Source of the DNA: CBFHOS01 sp965657645
GTDB lineage: Bacteria; Pseudomonadota; Alphaproteobacteria; Puniceispirillales; Puniceispirillaceae
Assembly: GCA_965657645.1 (NCBI GenBank)
Contig: CBFHOS010000057.1
Span: 1 to 5,519, forward strand
Length of the DNA: 5,519 nucleotides
Direction: 5' to 3'
This document shows, one piece after another, positions 1 through 5,519 of the stretch. Under the pieces are notes generated by a model, which did no database searches, was not told where the DNA came from, and saw nothing but the letters and a program-made list of their open reading frames with translations. Position numbers and translations under genes: made by a program. Each line of letters opens with the position of its first letter. Positions within the stretch are counted from its first letter, which is position 1.

Positions 1-822
1 CTCGTTTTCCATCGCGGCTTTGTGCCAGAAAGGCCGGCGCTCAAAATCGCGGGTTCTATTCTTAGGAAGATCTACGTCTGCCGGATCATGCATGCGTGAA
101 TATGGCTCGGGGCAGTCGAACGGATGGTGCGGATCAGGGAAACTGATCCATGTCACAAAAGGTTTGTCGTCTTCGCGACCGTTTTTGATCCATTCCGCTG
201 CGCGGTCCCCTGTCCAAGTCGAATTGTGGAACTCGACAGGAAGTTGGGAATGCCAGGTTTGCGCCGCATCCTTCGTGTCACCGCCGTTCTTCCAGTAAAG
301 TTCCTGAAGTTCATCACCCCGTCCTGAATCATGAATGAACTTTTCGTAATGCAGCCCGCGCGGTGGTTTCTGGATCGGGAACCAGTTGTGGCCTAGGATC
401 ATCATCTCCACGTGATCGAAACCCATGTAGGGCCCAAACCAATCGTCACCGTGTTTTTCAGATCCATGGATGTTTTCAGGATGGTCCGTCGGTGGGTTCA
501 TACCGCGCACCCAATGGCCCTTGCCGAAAAACGCAGATTGATAGCCCGCCTTTGACATTGTGCCCGCAAATCCTGCTTCACCAACGTCCGTGTCGAGATC
601 CATCCCATTGTCATGCAGCCCGTGAGTTCGGGGTAACTGCCCTGTCAAAATGGACGAGCGCGCAGGCATGCAGACGACACAAGGTGTGATCGCATTCGAG
701 AAAACCGTGCCTTCACTGGCCAATTTGTCGAGGTTCGGGGTTTTAACCTTGCGGCCCTTAAAACCAAAACAATCGGCACGGTGCTGGTCTGCTGAAATCA
801 GAATGATGTTTGGCTTTGTCAT
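1..822 (-). CDS. Type I (formylglycine-dependent) sulfatase-like hydrolase, C-terminus cut off by the window edge
   Basis: The reading frame is open from the ATG at 822 to the window edge, giving the first 274 residues of an alkaline-phosphatase-superfamily sulfatase. Seen: the N-terminal metal-site stretch ISADQH (Asp12, Gln13); the signature C-M-P-A-R at 51-55 followed by SSILTG, where Cys51 would be oxidised to formylglycine; GKGH at 100-103 supplying the usual active-site Lys and His; and FPDPHHPF at 228-235, a typical active-site His segment. The C-terminal metal ligands (the DHG motif) lie outside the window. There is no signal peptide or membrane segment, so a cytoplasmic enzyme is expected. 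The start overlaps the tctA stop as ATGA. The ribosome site is weak (GAAAG), which fits translational coupling. Family knowledge: such enzymes hydrolyse sulfate esters, but close relatives include phosphonate monoester hydrolases and phosphodiesterases, so the ester type is uncertain. Co-transcription with a transporter suggests that it acts on the imported compound (inference). Confidence 0.93.
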   Translation of the reverse strand, partial: MTKPNIILISADQHRADCFGFKGRKVKTPNLDKLASEGTVFSNAITPCVVCMPARSSILTGQLPRTHGLHDNGMDLDTDVGEAGFAGTMSKAGYQSAFFGKGHWVRGMNPPTDHPENIHGSEKHGDDWFGPYMGFDHVEMMILGHNWFPIQKPPRGLHYEKFIHDSGRGDELQELYWKNGGDTKDAAQTWHSQLPVEFHNSTWTGDRAAEWIKNGREDDKPFVTWISFPDPHHPFDCPEPYSRMHDPADVDLPKNRTRDFERRPFWHKAAMENE

Positions 823-2408
823 GCGGTGTCTTTCGATTTTCGGGAAGAGAACAAGACCACTCCCAAGGCAAGCGCCATAAAGATGGCTGCAATTGGATTG
901 TTAAAGAGGAAAAAGGGATCGTTGCCGGTAGCGGAGTAGGCTTGCCGCGCAGTTTCTTCGAGGCTTTTACCAAGAATAAATGCGACAACGAATGGCAGCG
1001 GCGAGATCGCGAGCAAGCGCATGATGTAACCTAGCACACCGAAACCAAGCGCGAACCAGATCGCTTCGATCCGGGTTTCCTGAACGTAGATTGCCGTAAG
1101 GGTCAGCAAAAGGACCGAAGGCAATAACAATTGCTTAGGAATGCGGATCATGAAGCCCATAGAGCGCATGAAAACGCCGCCGATTGTCCAGTTGAACAGG
1201 TTCGCTATCGTCATGCAGGTGAATAGGCCGAAGACAACGACCAATTCTGGATTTACGCTGTTTTCGCTGAAGCGAAATACGGAAGGACCGGGGTTCAAAC
1301 CGCCAATTGTTTCAGCCGCAAGGATGAGGAAGACGGCTGCCGCATTTCCGGGTATGCCAAGGCTGAGGACTGGAATTAGGTTCGCGCCAGACACCGAGCT
1401 ATTGGCGGCCTCTGTCGCGGCGATCCCTTCAGGAACGCCCGTCCCAAATGCGCCCTCGTCCGGTTGCTTTGCTTTGAGATGCCGCGCGCGACCTACTGTG
1501 TAACCCAGTGTAGCCGCGAGGGTTGAGCCGATGCCGGGCAGCGCGCCAACGCCGGTGCCGATAAAGGCGGAGCGGCTGATATAAGGCACAAGGCGTTTGA
1601 TTTCGGGCCACCGTAACCGCTGATCGCCAGAGTCGGGGGGCGCTTGCGTTTTGGTTGTATGCACGCCATCGCGCCAAGCTTCGTCCAAGCCTTTGAACAC
1701 CGCGCCGATGATCAATACACCCAGAACAGATGTTGTAATGGGAAAGCCGCGTGCCAGCTCGTCTGTGCCAAGTGACAGCCTTGGGTAGAAATCCTCGCCC
1801 GTGCCCACATAAACGGCCAGCAAACCAAGCCCGATCGAGATCAGTCCTTTGCCTGCAGAGCCACCAATGACCGCCGCGATGAAACTCAGCGATAAGATGA
1901 GTAACGCTGTTTTCTCGGGCAGGTCCAAATAAGCTTCGACCATGATCGCGAGGAAAGGCGCGCAGATGAAGAGAACCAGATCAGAAAACGTATCGCCCGA
2001 AGCTGACGACAGATGCGCGACTCGCAGCGCCTTTTTGGCCTGACCTTTCTGCGCCATCGGATAGCCATCCAATGTGGTCATAAAGGCATCGGGCGTCCCG
2101 GGGGTATTAAACAGAATTGCGGGCACTGCACCGCCAATCGTCGCCCCTTTCATAATGCCGATCAAAAAGCCCAACACAGGCAGCAAGGCATCGGGTGTAT
2201 AGCCAAAAATCGAGATCAAAATTGGCAGTGAAATCGCCATCGCGAAAGGACCGGCAAGCCCGGGTGTCGCGCCCACGGCGATGCCCAACAGAAAGCCGCA
2301 AAGCACCATGAGCAATGTGATCGAAATAGGAATGCCAAAGATTGCAAAGGCCTCTGGTCCCTGAAACACCGCGAGGATGCCAAGCCAGATATAGTCGAGC
2401 ACACCCAT
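819..2408 (-). CDS. tctA: Tripartite tricarboxylate transporter (TTT), large permease subunit TctA
   Basis: This 529-residue, strongly hydrophobic protein is the transport channel subunit of a TTT system. It moves substrate handed over by the periplasmic binding protein across the inner membrane, normally driven by an ion gradient. Seen: the first family repeat motif GIAVGATPGLAGP at 42-54; the segment 84-124 with IGGAVPAILFNTPGTP and then DGYPMAQKGQA; the second glycine/proline motif GTGVGALPGIG at 284-294; and a conserved stretch GVPEGIAATEAAN at 324-336 leading to LSLGIPGNAAA at 349-358. These are hallmarks of TctA. The length is slightly above the roughly 500 residues usual for the family. 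The ATG at 2408 shares one base with the tctB stop (TGATG) and has no good Shine-Dalgarno of its own, so coupling to tctB is likely. Its stop overlaps the sulfatase start. The symbol denotes the family; citrate or tricarboxylate as substrate is not implied. Confidence 0.96.
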   Translation of the reverse strand: MGVLDYIWLGILAVFQGPEAFAIFGIPISITLLMVLCGFLLGIAVGATPGLAGPFAMAISLPILISIFGYTPDALLPVLGFLIGIMKGATIGGAVPAILFNTPGTPDAFMTTLDGYPMAQKGQAKKALRVAHLSSASGDTFSDLVLFICAPFLAIMVEAYLDLPEKTALLILSLSFIAAVIGGSAGKGLISIGLGLLAVYVGTGEDFYPRLSLGTDELARGFPITTSVLGVLIIGAVFKGLDEAWRDGVHTTKTQAPPDSGDQRLRWPEIKRLVPYISRSAFIGTGVGALPGIGSTLAATLGYTVGRARHLKAKQPDEGAFGTGVPEGIAATEAANSSVSGANLIPVLSLGIPGNAAAVFLILAAETIGGLNPGPSVFRFSENSVNPELVVVFGLFTCMTIANLFNWTIGGVFMRSMGFMIRIPKQLLLPSVLLLTLTAIYVQETRIEAIWFALGFGVLGYIMRLLAISPLPFVVAFILGKSLEETARQAYSATGNDPFFLFNNPIAAIFMALALGVVLFSSRKSKDTA

Positions 2409-2974
2409 CAGACGTCGCCATTGGGGGGCAAGAGTAAATCTTCGAACGGAAGATCAAAGATCGCGATCATCACCAAAACGGCGACTAAGGACGTCAACGC
2501 GGCGCGTCGTGTGAACTTGCGCTCAACGATTGAGATCATACCAGAAACGACAACCATGCCACCAAAGACAAAGCCAATGTGTTTCCATCCCGGAGTGGCG
2601 CGCAGCAAACGGTATTCAATTGGTTCAGCGCGGAAAAGATTGGTGACCTCAGCAAGGAGCGGACCCGTGTAGCGCATCACCAGAATGCCGAGAACGATCA
2701 CGCCGACGATGCGCCCAAGGAACCAAAGATGTGCTTGTGTCAAAGTGGGCTGGCCGCTTGCTTTGCGCTCGCGAAAGATAAGAAGCAGGCCACCTAGAAC
2801 AACGAACACACAAGCAACTGTGGGGGCCAGTGCATCCCCGATCAAGATGCGCCTGCGCGCTTTCTCGGTCAGGCCGGTTTCCGTATCCAGCGGAATCCAA
2901 ACAAAAATCGCAAAAAGCGCGAGGCCAAAAAAAACCAGCCCGATGTAGAGATTGGATCGAGAATGCGCAGACAT
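2408..2974 (-). CDS. tctB: TTT small membrane subunit TctB
   Basis: This is the small integral-membrane partner of TctA, with 188 residues from the chosen start. By eye it has hydrophobic segments near 9-27, 49-67, 84-104, 132-150 and 158-173, with Arg/Lys-rich turns between them (for example KARRR at 38-42 and ERK at 151-153). TctB proteins are poorly conserved, so the assignment rests on topology, size and position between tctC and tctA. Start choice: a longer frame begins at 2992, but that ATG lies inside the tctC-tctB hairpin and has no ribosome site. The ATG at 2974 has AGAGG about 6 bases upstream and gives the expected N-terminus, with a short polar head and then a membrane helix. The protein is somewhat longer than the typical roughly 150 residues with four helices. 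The extra length is in the loop at 105-131 and in an apparent fifth hydrophobic segment. The stop shares one base with the tctA start. Confidence 0.88.
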   Translation of the reverse strand: MSAHSRSNLYIGLVFFGLALFAIFVWIPLDTETGLTEKARRRILIGDALAPTVACVFVVLGGLLLIFRERKASGQPTLTQAHLWFLGRIVGVIVLGILVMRYTGPLLAEVTNLFRAEPIEYRLLRATPGWKHIGFVFGGMVVVSGMISIVERKFTRRAALTSLVAVLVMIAIFDLPFEDLLLPPNGDV

Positions 2975-2992
2975 GTCAGCCTCTGAATACAT

Positions 2993-3020
2993 TTCGGGCG
3001 CCCAGTGTCAGGCACCCGAA
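2993..3020 (-). ncRNA. Intercistronic mRNA hairpin between tctC and tctB
   Basis: On the minus strand the arms TTCGGGTGCC and GGCGCCCGAA enclose the 8-base loop TGACACTG. The stem is 10 base pairs with a single G.U wobble in RNA. Beyond one mismatch, a few more bases (2989-2991 with 3022-3024) can extend it. It begins 16 bases after the tctC stop and ends 18 bases before the tctB start. No U-run follows (the next bases are ATGTATT), so it is not a classical intrinsic terminator. It more likely protects the tctC message from 3' exonucleases or partly attenuates transcription, which would give more binding protein than permease. The role is inferred; the structure is read directly. Confidence 0.75.
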
Positions 3021-3036
3021 TTGTGTTGGTGTTGAG

Positions 3037-3987
3037 TTACTGCGACGCTTCTTTCAGAAGCTGTTCGGATTCGTCGTAGCCCTTTTGGATGAGCGCATCG
3101 AGTTCATCGCCTTGGATGGTCATAGCGCCACCAAAGGCCTTTTTGATCAAACCACCTGCTTTGGTGCTTTCGTCTGAAGCAACGCTTGCGATGGCCGTTG
3201 CCAATGCGTCGCGCGCTTCGGCTGGCATGCCGCCCGGGCCTGCAAACATGAAGAATGCGTTGCCGTCATAGGTTAGACCGAGCTCGGACAGCAAAGGCGC
3301 ATCCGGCGTCTGCTTCAGCGGCTCTGACATGGCCGACGCGAGGTTCACGAGATCACCTGACGCGACGCCTTTGGCTTGAATGCCTGCCATAAAGCCGATG
3401 TCCATGTCGCCTGCGTTGATGCCGTTCATGACAGCTTTGCCGCCACGCACTGTGATAATGTTGAAATCAACGTTCTGCGCTTTACCCAGCAAATACGCCA
3501 AATCACCAAGGCGCACGCCCATTGTGCCAAAGCGGATTTCCTCGCCGGCTTTCGCCGCCGCGATCACGTCGTTGATGTCTTTCCATCCTTTGGAGGACTG
3601 CGCGACGATGCCCATCTGCGCCCCTGCCGTTGTGGTGATCGGTGTGAAATCAGCAGGTGTCAGACCCGCATCCGCAACATAAAGGCTATAGCCAAGGGAT
3701 TCCGCGACCATCATACCGATTACGGAGCCATCATTTGGCTCGTCTTTCATCGCTTTCAGCAAGTTCAATCCACCTTTTCCGGTGACCTGCTCAGGGATGA
3801 ATTGCCAGCCCAAGCGCGATTCCAGCTCTTCTGCTATCAAGCGCGCTTGTGTGTCAGCGCCGCCACCCGCTGCGAAAGCGATCATCAGTTTGATAGGACC
3901 GGGTGGGGTCCAATCGTCTGCCGTTGCTGTGAATGTCGAGGCGGCAAGCCCGAGTGCGGCAACTGCCGCTGTCATTAGTTTTTTCAT
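3037..3987 (-). CDS. tctC: TTT periplasmic substrate-binding protein, TctC/Bug family
   Basis: This 316-residue exported protein captures the substrate in the periplasm and delivers it to TctA/TctB. Seen: a Sec signal peptide at 1-23 (MKKLMTAAVAALGLAASTF, then TATA before DDW), with a Lys pair, a hydrophobic core and Ala-x-Ala-like cleavage after residue 23. The mature start is followed by PIKLMIAFAAGGGADTQAR at 31-49, the ligand-site stretch of Bug proteins with conserved Gly-Gly and Asp45. Later FGTMGVRLGDLAYLL and ITVRGGKAVMNGINAGDMDIGF correspond to the second-domain binding loops. In the latter, the usual Y-K-G is R-G-G, so ligand contacts may differ from classical members. Start choice: the frame extends to 4020, but the ATG at 3987 has a strong GGGAGGA ribosome site and starts exactly at the signal peptide. 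Bug proteins usually bind carboxylates through backbone atoms and waters. The ligand here is unknown. It is the first gene of the leftward operon. Confidence 0.95.
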   Translation of the reverse strand: MKKLMTAAVAALGLAASTFTATADDWTPPGPIKLMIAFAAGGGADTQARLIAEELESRLGWQFIPEQVTGKGGLNLLKAMKDEPNDGSVIGMMVAESLGYSLYVADAGLTPADFTPITTTAGAQMGIVAQSSKGWKDINDVIAAAKAGEEIRFGTMGVRLGDLAYLLGKAQNVDFNIITVRGGKAVMNGINAGDMDIGFMAGIQAKGVASGDLVNLASAMSEPLKQTPDAPLLSELGLTYDGNAFFMFAGPGGMPAEARDALATAIASVASDESTKAGGLIKKAFGGAMTIQGDELDALIQKGYDESEQLLKEASQ

Positions 3988-3990
3988 GTT

Positions 3991-4000
3991 TTCCTCCCTA
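3991..4000 (-). promoter_or_regulatory. Ribosome binding site deciding the tctC start
   Basis: Read on the minus strand this is TAGGGAGGAA, ending 3 bases before the ATG at 3987, with the GGAGG core about 6 bases away. It is the strongest Shine-Dalgarno in the window and argues against the longer frame starting at 4020, which would put 11 extra residues (MACLLSTREEN) ahead of the signal peptide. High translation of the binding protein fits its need for excess over the permease. Confidence 0.85.
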
Positions 4001-4026
4001 GTTGAGAGCAAGCAAGCCATAAACTA

Positions 4027-4040
4027 GTTGCCTAGTCAAC
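4027..4040 (+). promoter_or_regulatory. Putative operator site 1 in the divergent control region
   Basis: The 14 bases GTTGCCTAGTCAAC form an imperfect palindrome: GTTG and CAAC arms, a CTAG centre and one mismatched pair. The right part contains GTCAAC, whose complement TTGACT (4039-4034) could serve as a -35 element for the leftward tctC promoter. The position between marR and tctC, and the near-identical inverted copy 20 bp away, suggest binding by the adjacent MarR-type dimer. Binding itself is inferred. Confidence 0.6.
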
Positions 4041-4046
4041 GAAAAG

Positions 4047-4060
4047 GTTGACGAAGCAAC
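4047..4060 (+). promoter_or_regulatory. Putative operator site 2, inverted copy of site 1
   Basis: Read on the minus strand this is GTTGCTTCGTCAAC, which matches site 1 at 12 of 14 positions. It keeps the GTTG-N6-CAAC frame. Flanking AAAA (4042-4045) and TTTT (4062-4065) extend the dyad to 24 bp. Its left part GTTGAC supplies a -35-like TTGACG (4048-4053) facing marR. Together with site 1 it makes a perfect GTCAAC-N6-GTTGAC inverted repeat at 4035-4052. Likely a second dimer-binding site for the neighbouring regulator (inference). Confidence 0.6.
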
Positions 4061-4077
4061 GTTTTGCCATGACTAAT
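4048..4077 (+). promoter_or_regulatory. Candidate promoter for marR and the rightward sulfatase
   Basis: A -35-like TTGACG (4048-4053), an 18-base spacer and a -10-like ACTAAT (4072-4077) fit a sigma-70-type promoter moderately well. The start point would fall near 4084, leaving only about 11 bases of leader and cutting into the ribosome site, which is unusually short. The -35 lies inside operator site 2, so repression by occlusion would be natural. The opposite -35-like TTGACT has only a poor -10 match on the minus strand, so no leftward promoter is called. Confidence 0.3.
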
Positions 4078-4079
4078 CT

Positions 4080-4088
4080 AGGGAGAGG
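4080..4088 (+). promoter_or_regulatory. Ribosome binding site of the MarR gene
   Basis: AGGGAGAGG lies 6 bases before the ATG at 4095 and fixes that start. The preceding bases make CTAGGGAG, the same 8-mer that opens the tctC ribosome site on the other strand, so the control region has mirrored ends. Confidence 0.75.
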
Positions 4089-4094
4089 TGCCGC

Positions 4095-4568
4095 ATGAAT
4101 GACGAAACGCCACGTGATTACGACACAAGACTGACGCAGCTCAGTCAATTCCTGACCTATCGAATCTCGCGTTTGCACGGGAAATTGAACGCACAAGCCT
4201 CTCGGATCTTGAGCGGCTCGGTGGGCCTGACCTTGAACCAATGGCGTATGGTCGCGTTTATCGGTGGTGGTGAAAAGATCACCGCCTCAGAGCTGATCAA
4301 CTACACCGCTATGGACAAGGGTCTGGTTAGCCGCAACGTGAAATCATTGATTGAAACGGGTGTCGTTCTGTCAACGCCGCATGATATTGACCACCGCGTC
4401 CATGTGTTGAGCTTGTCGCCTGCGGGTAAAGAAATTTTTGACGCGGCTTTACCGATCATGCGCCGCCGTCAGGCTCGCTTAAAGCGAGATATCAGCGATC
4501 AAGATCTCGCGACCTTTCACAGAGTGATGGAAGTGTTGGAGGATGCCGCCGAGGAGATTGATATCTAA
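4095..4568 (+). CDS. MarR-family winged helix-turn-helix transcriptional regulator
   Basis: This is a 157-residue protein of normal MarR length. Seen: an N-terminal helix (residues 10-40) of the dimerisation type; LTLNQWRMVAFI at 45-56, the conserved helix that begins the winged helix domain; TASELINYTAMDKGLVSRNVKSLIETG at 63-89, comprising the helix-turn-helix with the recognition helix around 74-87; the wing with D97, D99 and R101 followed by VHVLSLSPAGK, the classic MarR D-x-D/R wing and strand; and a C-terminal helix (112-155) closing the dimer interface. MarR proteins usually repress divergent genes and release DNA on binding a small, often aromatic or acidic, ligand. Its position facing tctC, with paired dyads between, makes it the likely controller of both arms. 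The effector is unknown; the transported compound or its hydrolysis product is a reasonable guess. The stop overlaps the next start as TAATG. Confidence 0.95.
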   Translation: MNDETPRDYDTRLTQLSQFLTYRISRLHGKLNAQASRILSGSVGLTLNQWRMVAFIGGGEKITASELINYTAMDKGLVSRNVKSLIETGVVLSTPHDIDHRVHVLSLSPAGKEIFDAALPIMRRRQARLKRDISDQDLATFHRVMEVLEDAAEEIDI

Positions 4569-5519
4569 TGCCGTCAAACTTGCTGGTACTTCTTTCAGAT
4601 GAACATCAGGCCAGAGCCATGGGCTGCGCGGACCATCCTTTTGTACGCACCCCGAATCTAGATGCTTTAGCGGCGCGCGGGTTACGCTTTACCGACGCGT
4701 ATACGCCCTCGCCGATCTGTGTGCCTGCAAGGGCGAGCTTTGCGACTGGGCGTCATGTGCACAAGACGCGTTTGTGGGACAACGCTATGCCCTATCATGG
4801 CCAAATCCCTGGGTGGGGCCATTGCTTGCAAGCGGCGGGTCAACCGGTCGAAAGCATAGGCAAACTGCATTACCGCAAGCAAGGCGACCCCGCGGGGTTT
4901 GACCGCGAACATATCCCGATGCATGTCGTGAATGGCGTCGGCATGGTCTGGGGATCGGTGCGTGATCCAAGCCAGCGCATATCGCCTGATAGCAGAATGC
5001 TCGGGGACTACATTGGTGCCGGAACCAGTAAATATACGGACTACGATCAATCTGTAACGGATAAAACTGTTGATTGGTTGGCCGAGCACAAGGCCGATTC
5101 CCAGCCTTGGTGCCTCTATGTCGGGTTAGTTGCACCGCATTTCCCTTTGGTCGTGCCGCAAGAGTTTTTTGATCTGTATCCACCGGGTAGTTTGCCTTCT
5201 CCTAAGCTGAACCCGAAAGACGGATACAAGCGGCACCCTTGGGCAGAGCAGCAAAACGCGCAGATGGACAGCGAAGCGAGTTTCAAGTCCGATGCGGAGC
5301 GACGGGACGCAATTGCTGCATACTACGGACTTGTCAGTTGGATGGATCACAATGTGGGGCGAATCTTGCAGGCCCTAACAGACAGTGGGCAGTCAGAGGA
5401 CACGACTGTGGTCTATTCGTCTGATCACGGCGACAATGTTGGCGCGCGCGGGCTTTGGGGGAAATCCAACCTCTATCAGGAAAGCGTGTCGGTGCCGTTG
5501 ATCATGGCTGGCCCTGACA
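4568..5519 (+). CDS. Type I (formylglycine-dependent) sulfatase-like hydrolase, choline-sulfatase-like, C-terminus cut off by the window edge
   Basis: The frame starts at the ATG sharing one base with the marR stop and stays open to the edge (317 codons). GAGGAG at 4551-4556, inside the marR end, is a ribosome site 11 bases upstream. Seen: the metal-site start LLSDEH (Asp11, Glu12); C-V-P-A-R at 51-55, where Cys51 is the formylglycine precursor, followed by ASFATG; GKLH at 98-101; VAPHFP at 188-193 with active-site His191; and YSSDHGDNVGARGLWGKS at 283-300, with the second metal pair Asp286/His287 and Lys299. All core catalytic elements of a type I sulfatase are therefore present. The DHGD-x-x-G-x-RGLW-x-K arrangement resembles choline sulfatases and their relatives, but this does not identify the substrate. 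There is no signal peptide, so a cytoplasmic location is expected. It is clearly a different subfamily from the leftward sulfatase: sequence outside the motifs differs throughout, and the metal-site residues are DE here and DQ there. Confidence 0.94.
   Translation, partial: MPSNLLVLLSDEHQARAMGCADHPFVRTPNLDALAARGLRFTDAYTPSPICVPARASFATGRHVHKTRLWDNAMPYHGQIPGWGHCLQAAGQPVESIGKLHYRKQGDPAGFDREHIPMHVVNGVGMVWGSVRDPSQRISPDSRMLGDYIGAGTSKYTDYDQSVTDKTVDWLAEHKADSQPWCLYVGLVAPHFPLVVPQEFFDLYPPGSLPSPKLNPKDGYKRHPWAEQQNAQMDSEASFKSDAERRDAIAAYYGLVSWMDHNVGRILQALTDSGQSEDTTVVYSSDHGDNVGARGLWGKSNLYQESVSVPLIMAGPD

Noticed and set aside
2107..2457. A 116-codon minus-strand frame overlapping the tctA start and tctB end
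   Set aside because: It is out of frame with tctA over its strongly conserved N-terminal motifs and its product is Arg/Cys-rich without family features; a frame shadow.
2993..3020. Intrinsic terminator ending the operon after tctC
   Set aside because: There is a hairpin but no U-tract, and tctB/tctA are normally co-expressed with tctC; it is kept as a hairpin feature only.
3376..3978. A 200-codon open frame on the plus strand opposite tctC
   Set aside because: It is a shadow of tctC: the amino-acid pattern is Cys/His/Arg-rich with no recognisable domain, while the opposite strand encodes a clear signal peptide and Bug-family motifs over the same bases.
3998..4030. CTAGTTG repeated at 3998-4004 and 4024-4030 as a third operator
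   Set aside because: The first copy lacks the CAAC partner arm at the right spacing and overlaps the tctC ribosome site; too short to support as a site.
4474..4488. Perfect 7-base inverted repeat CTCGCTTAAAGCGAG inside marR
   Set aside because: It lies within well-behaved coding sequence, has almost no loop and no U-run follows; probably chance from codon use.
4682..5183. Minus-strand frames of about 130 codons opposite the rightward sulfatase
   Set aside because: The plus strand carries an intact sulfatase with all catalytic motifs; the reverse frames show no coherent protein character.
1..5519. Mobile elements, CRISPR arrays, tRNA or rRNA genes, phage or defence genes
   Set aside because: None seen: the window is filled by six coherent genes with short junctions, and no transposase, repeat-spacer pattern or RNA gene was recognised.

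Overview
The window looks like a catabolic or scavenging locus from an alphaproteobacterium, most likely a marine Roseobacter-type Rhodobacteraceae. This is judged from protein style, moderate GC by eye, dense gene packing and the presence of a tripartite tricarboxylate transporter (TTT). The taxonomic call is an inference; no rRNA or tRNA is present to confirm it.

Layout: two divergent transcription units meet at a short control region (about 3988-4094). Leftward (minus strand) runs a TTT operon: periplasmic binding protein (tctC, 3987-3037), small membrane subunit (tctB, 2974-2408), large membrane subunit (tctA, 2408-819), then a type I (formylglycine) sulfatase (822 to beyond the left edge). 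Rightward (plus strand) runs a MarR-family regulator (4095-4568), then a second, different type I sulfatase (4568 to beyond the right edge). Every junction except tctC-tctB overlaps start with stop (TGATG, ATGA, TAATG), so each arm is almost certainly one transcript. Between tctC and tctB lies a strong hairpin, as expected where a binding protein must be made in excess over its membrane partners.

How the parts may work together (inference): both sulfatases carry the C-x-P-x-R motif with Cys51 as the formylglycine precursor, and neither has a signal peptide, so both should be cytoplasmic. With a high-affinity carboxylate-type importer, this suggests that an intact sulfate ester (or a chemically similar phosphate or phosphonate ester) bearing a carboxylate is imported and then cleaved inside the cell. 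The MarR protein probably controls both arms. The divergent control region holds two 14-bp GTTG-N6-CAAC sites in opposite orientation, 20 bp apart, matching at 12 of 14 positions and overlapping TTGAC -35-like elements that face both ways. The substrate cannot be read from the sequence.

No mobile element, CRISPR array, tRNA, rRNA or gene-free stretch over 300 bases is present. The most novel content is the gene combination and the paired operator, not any single protein.
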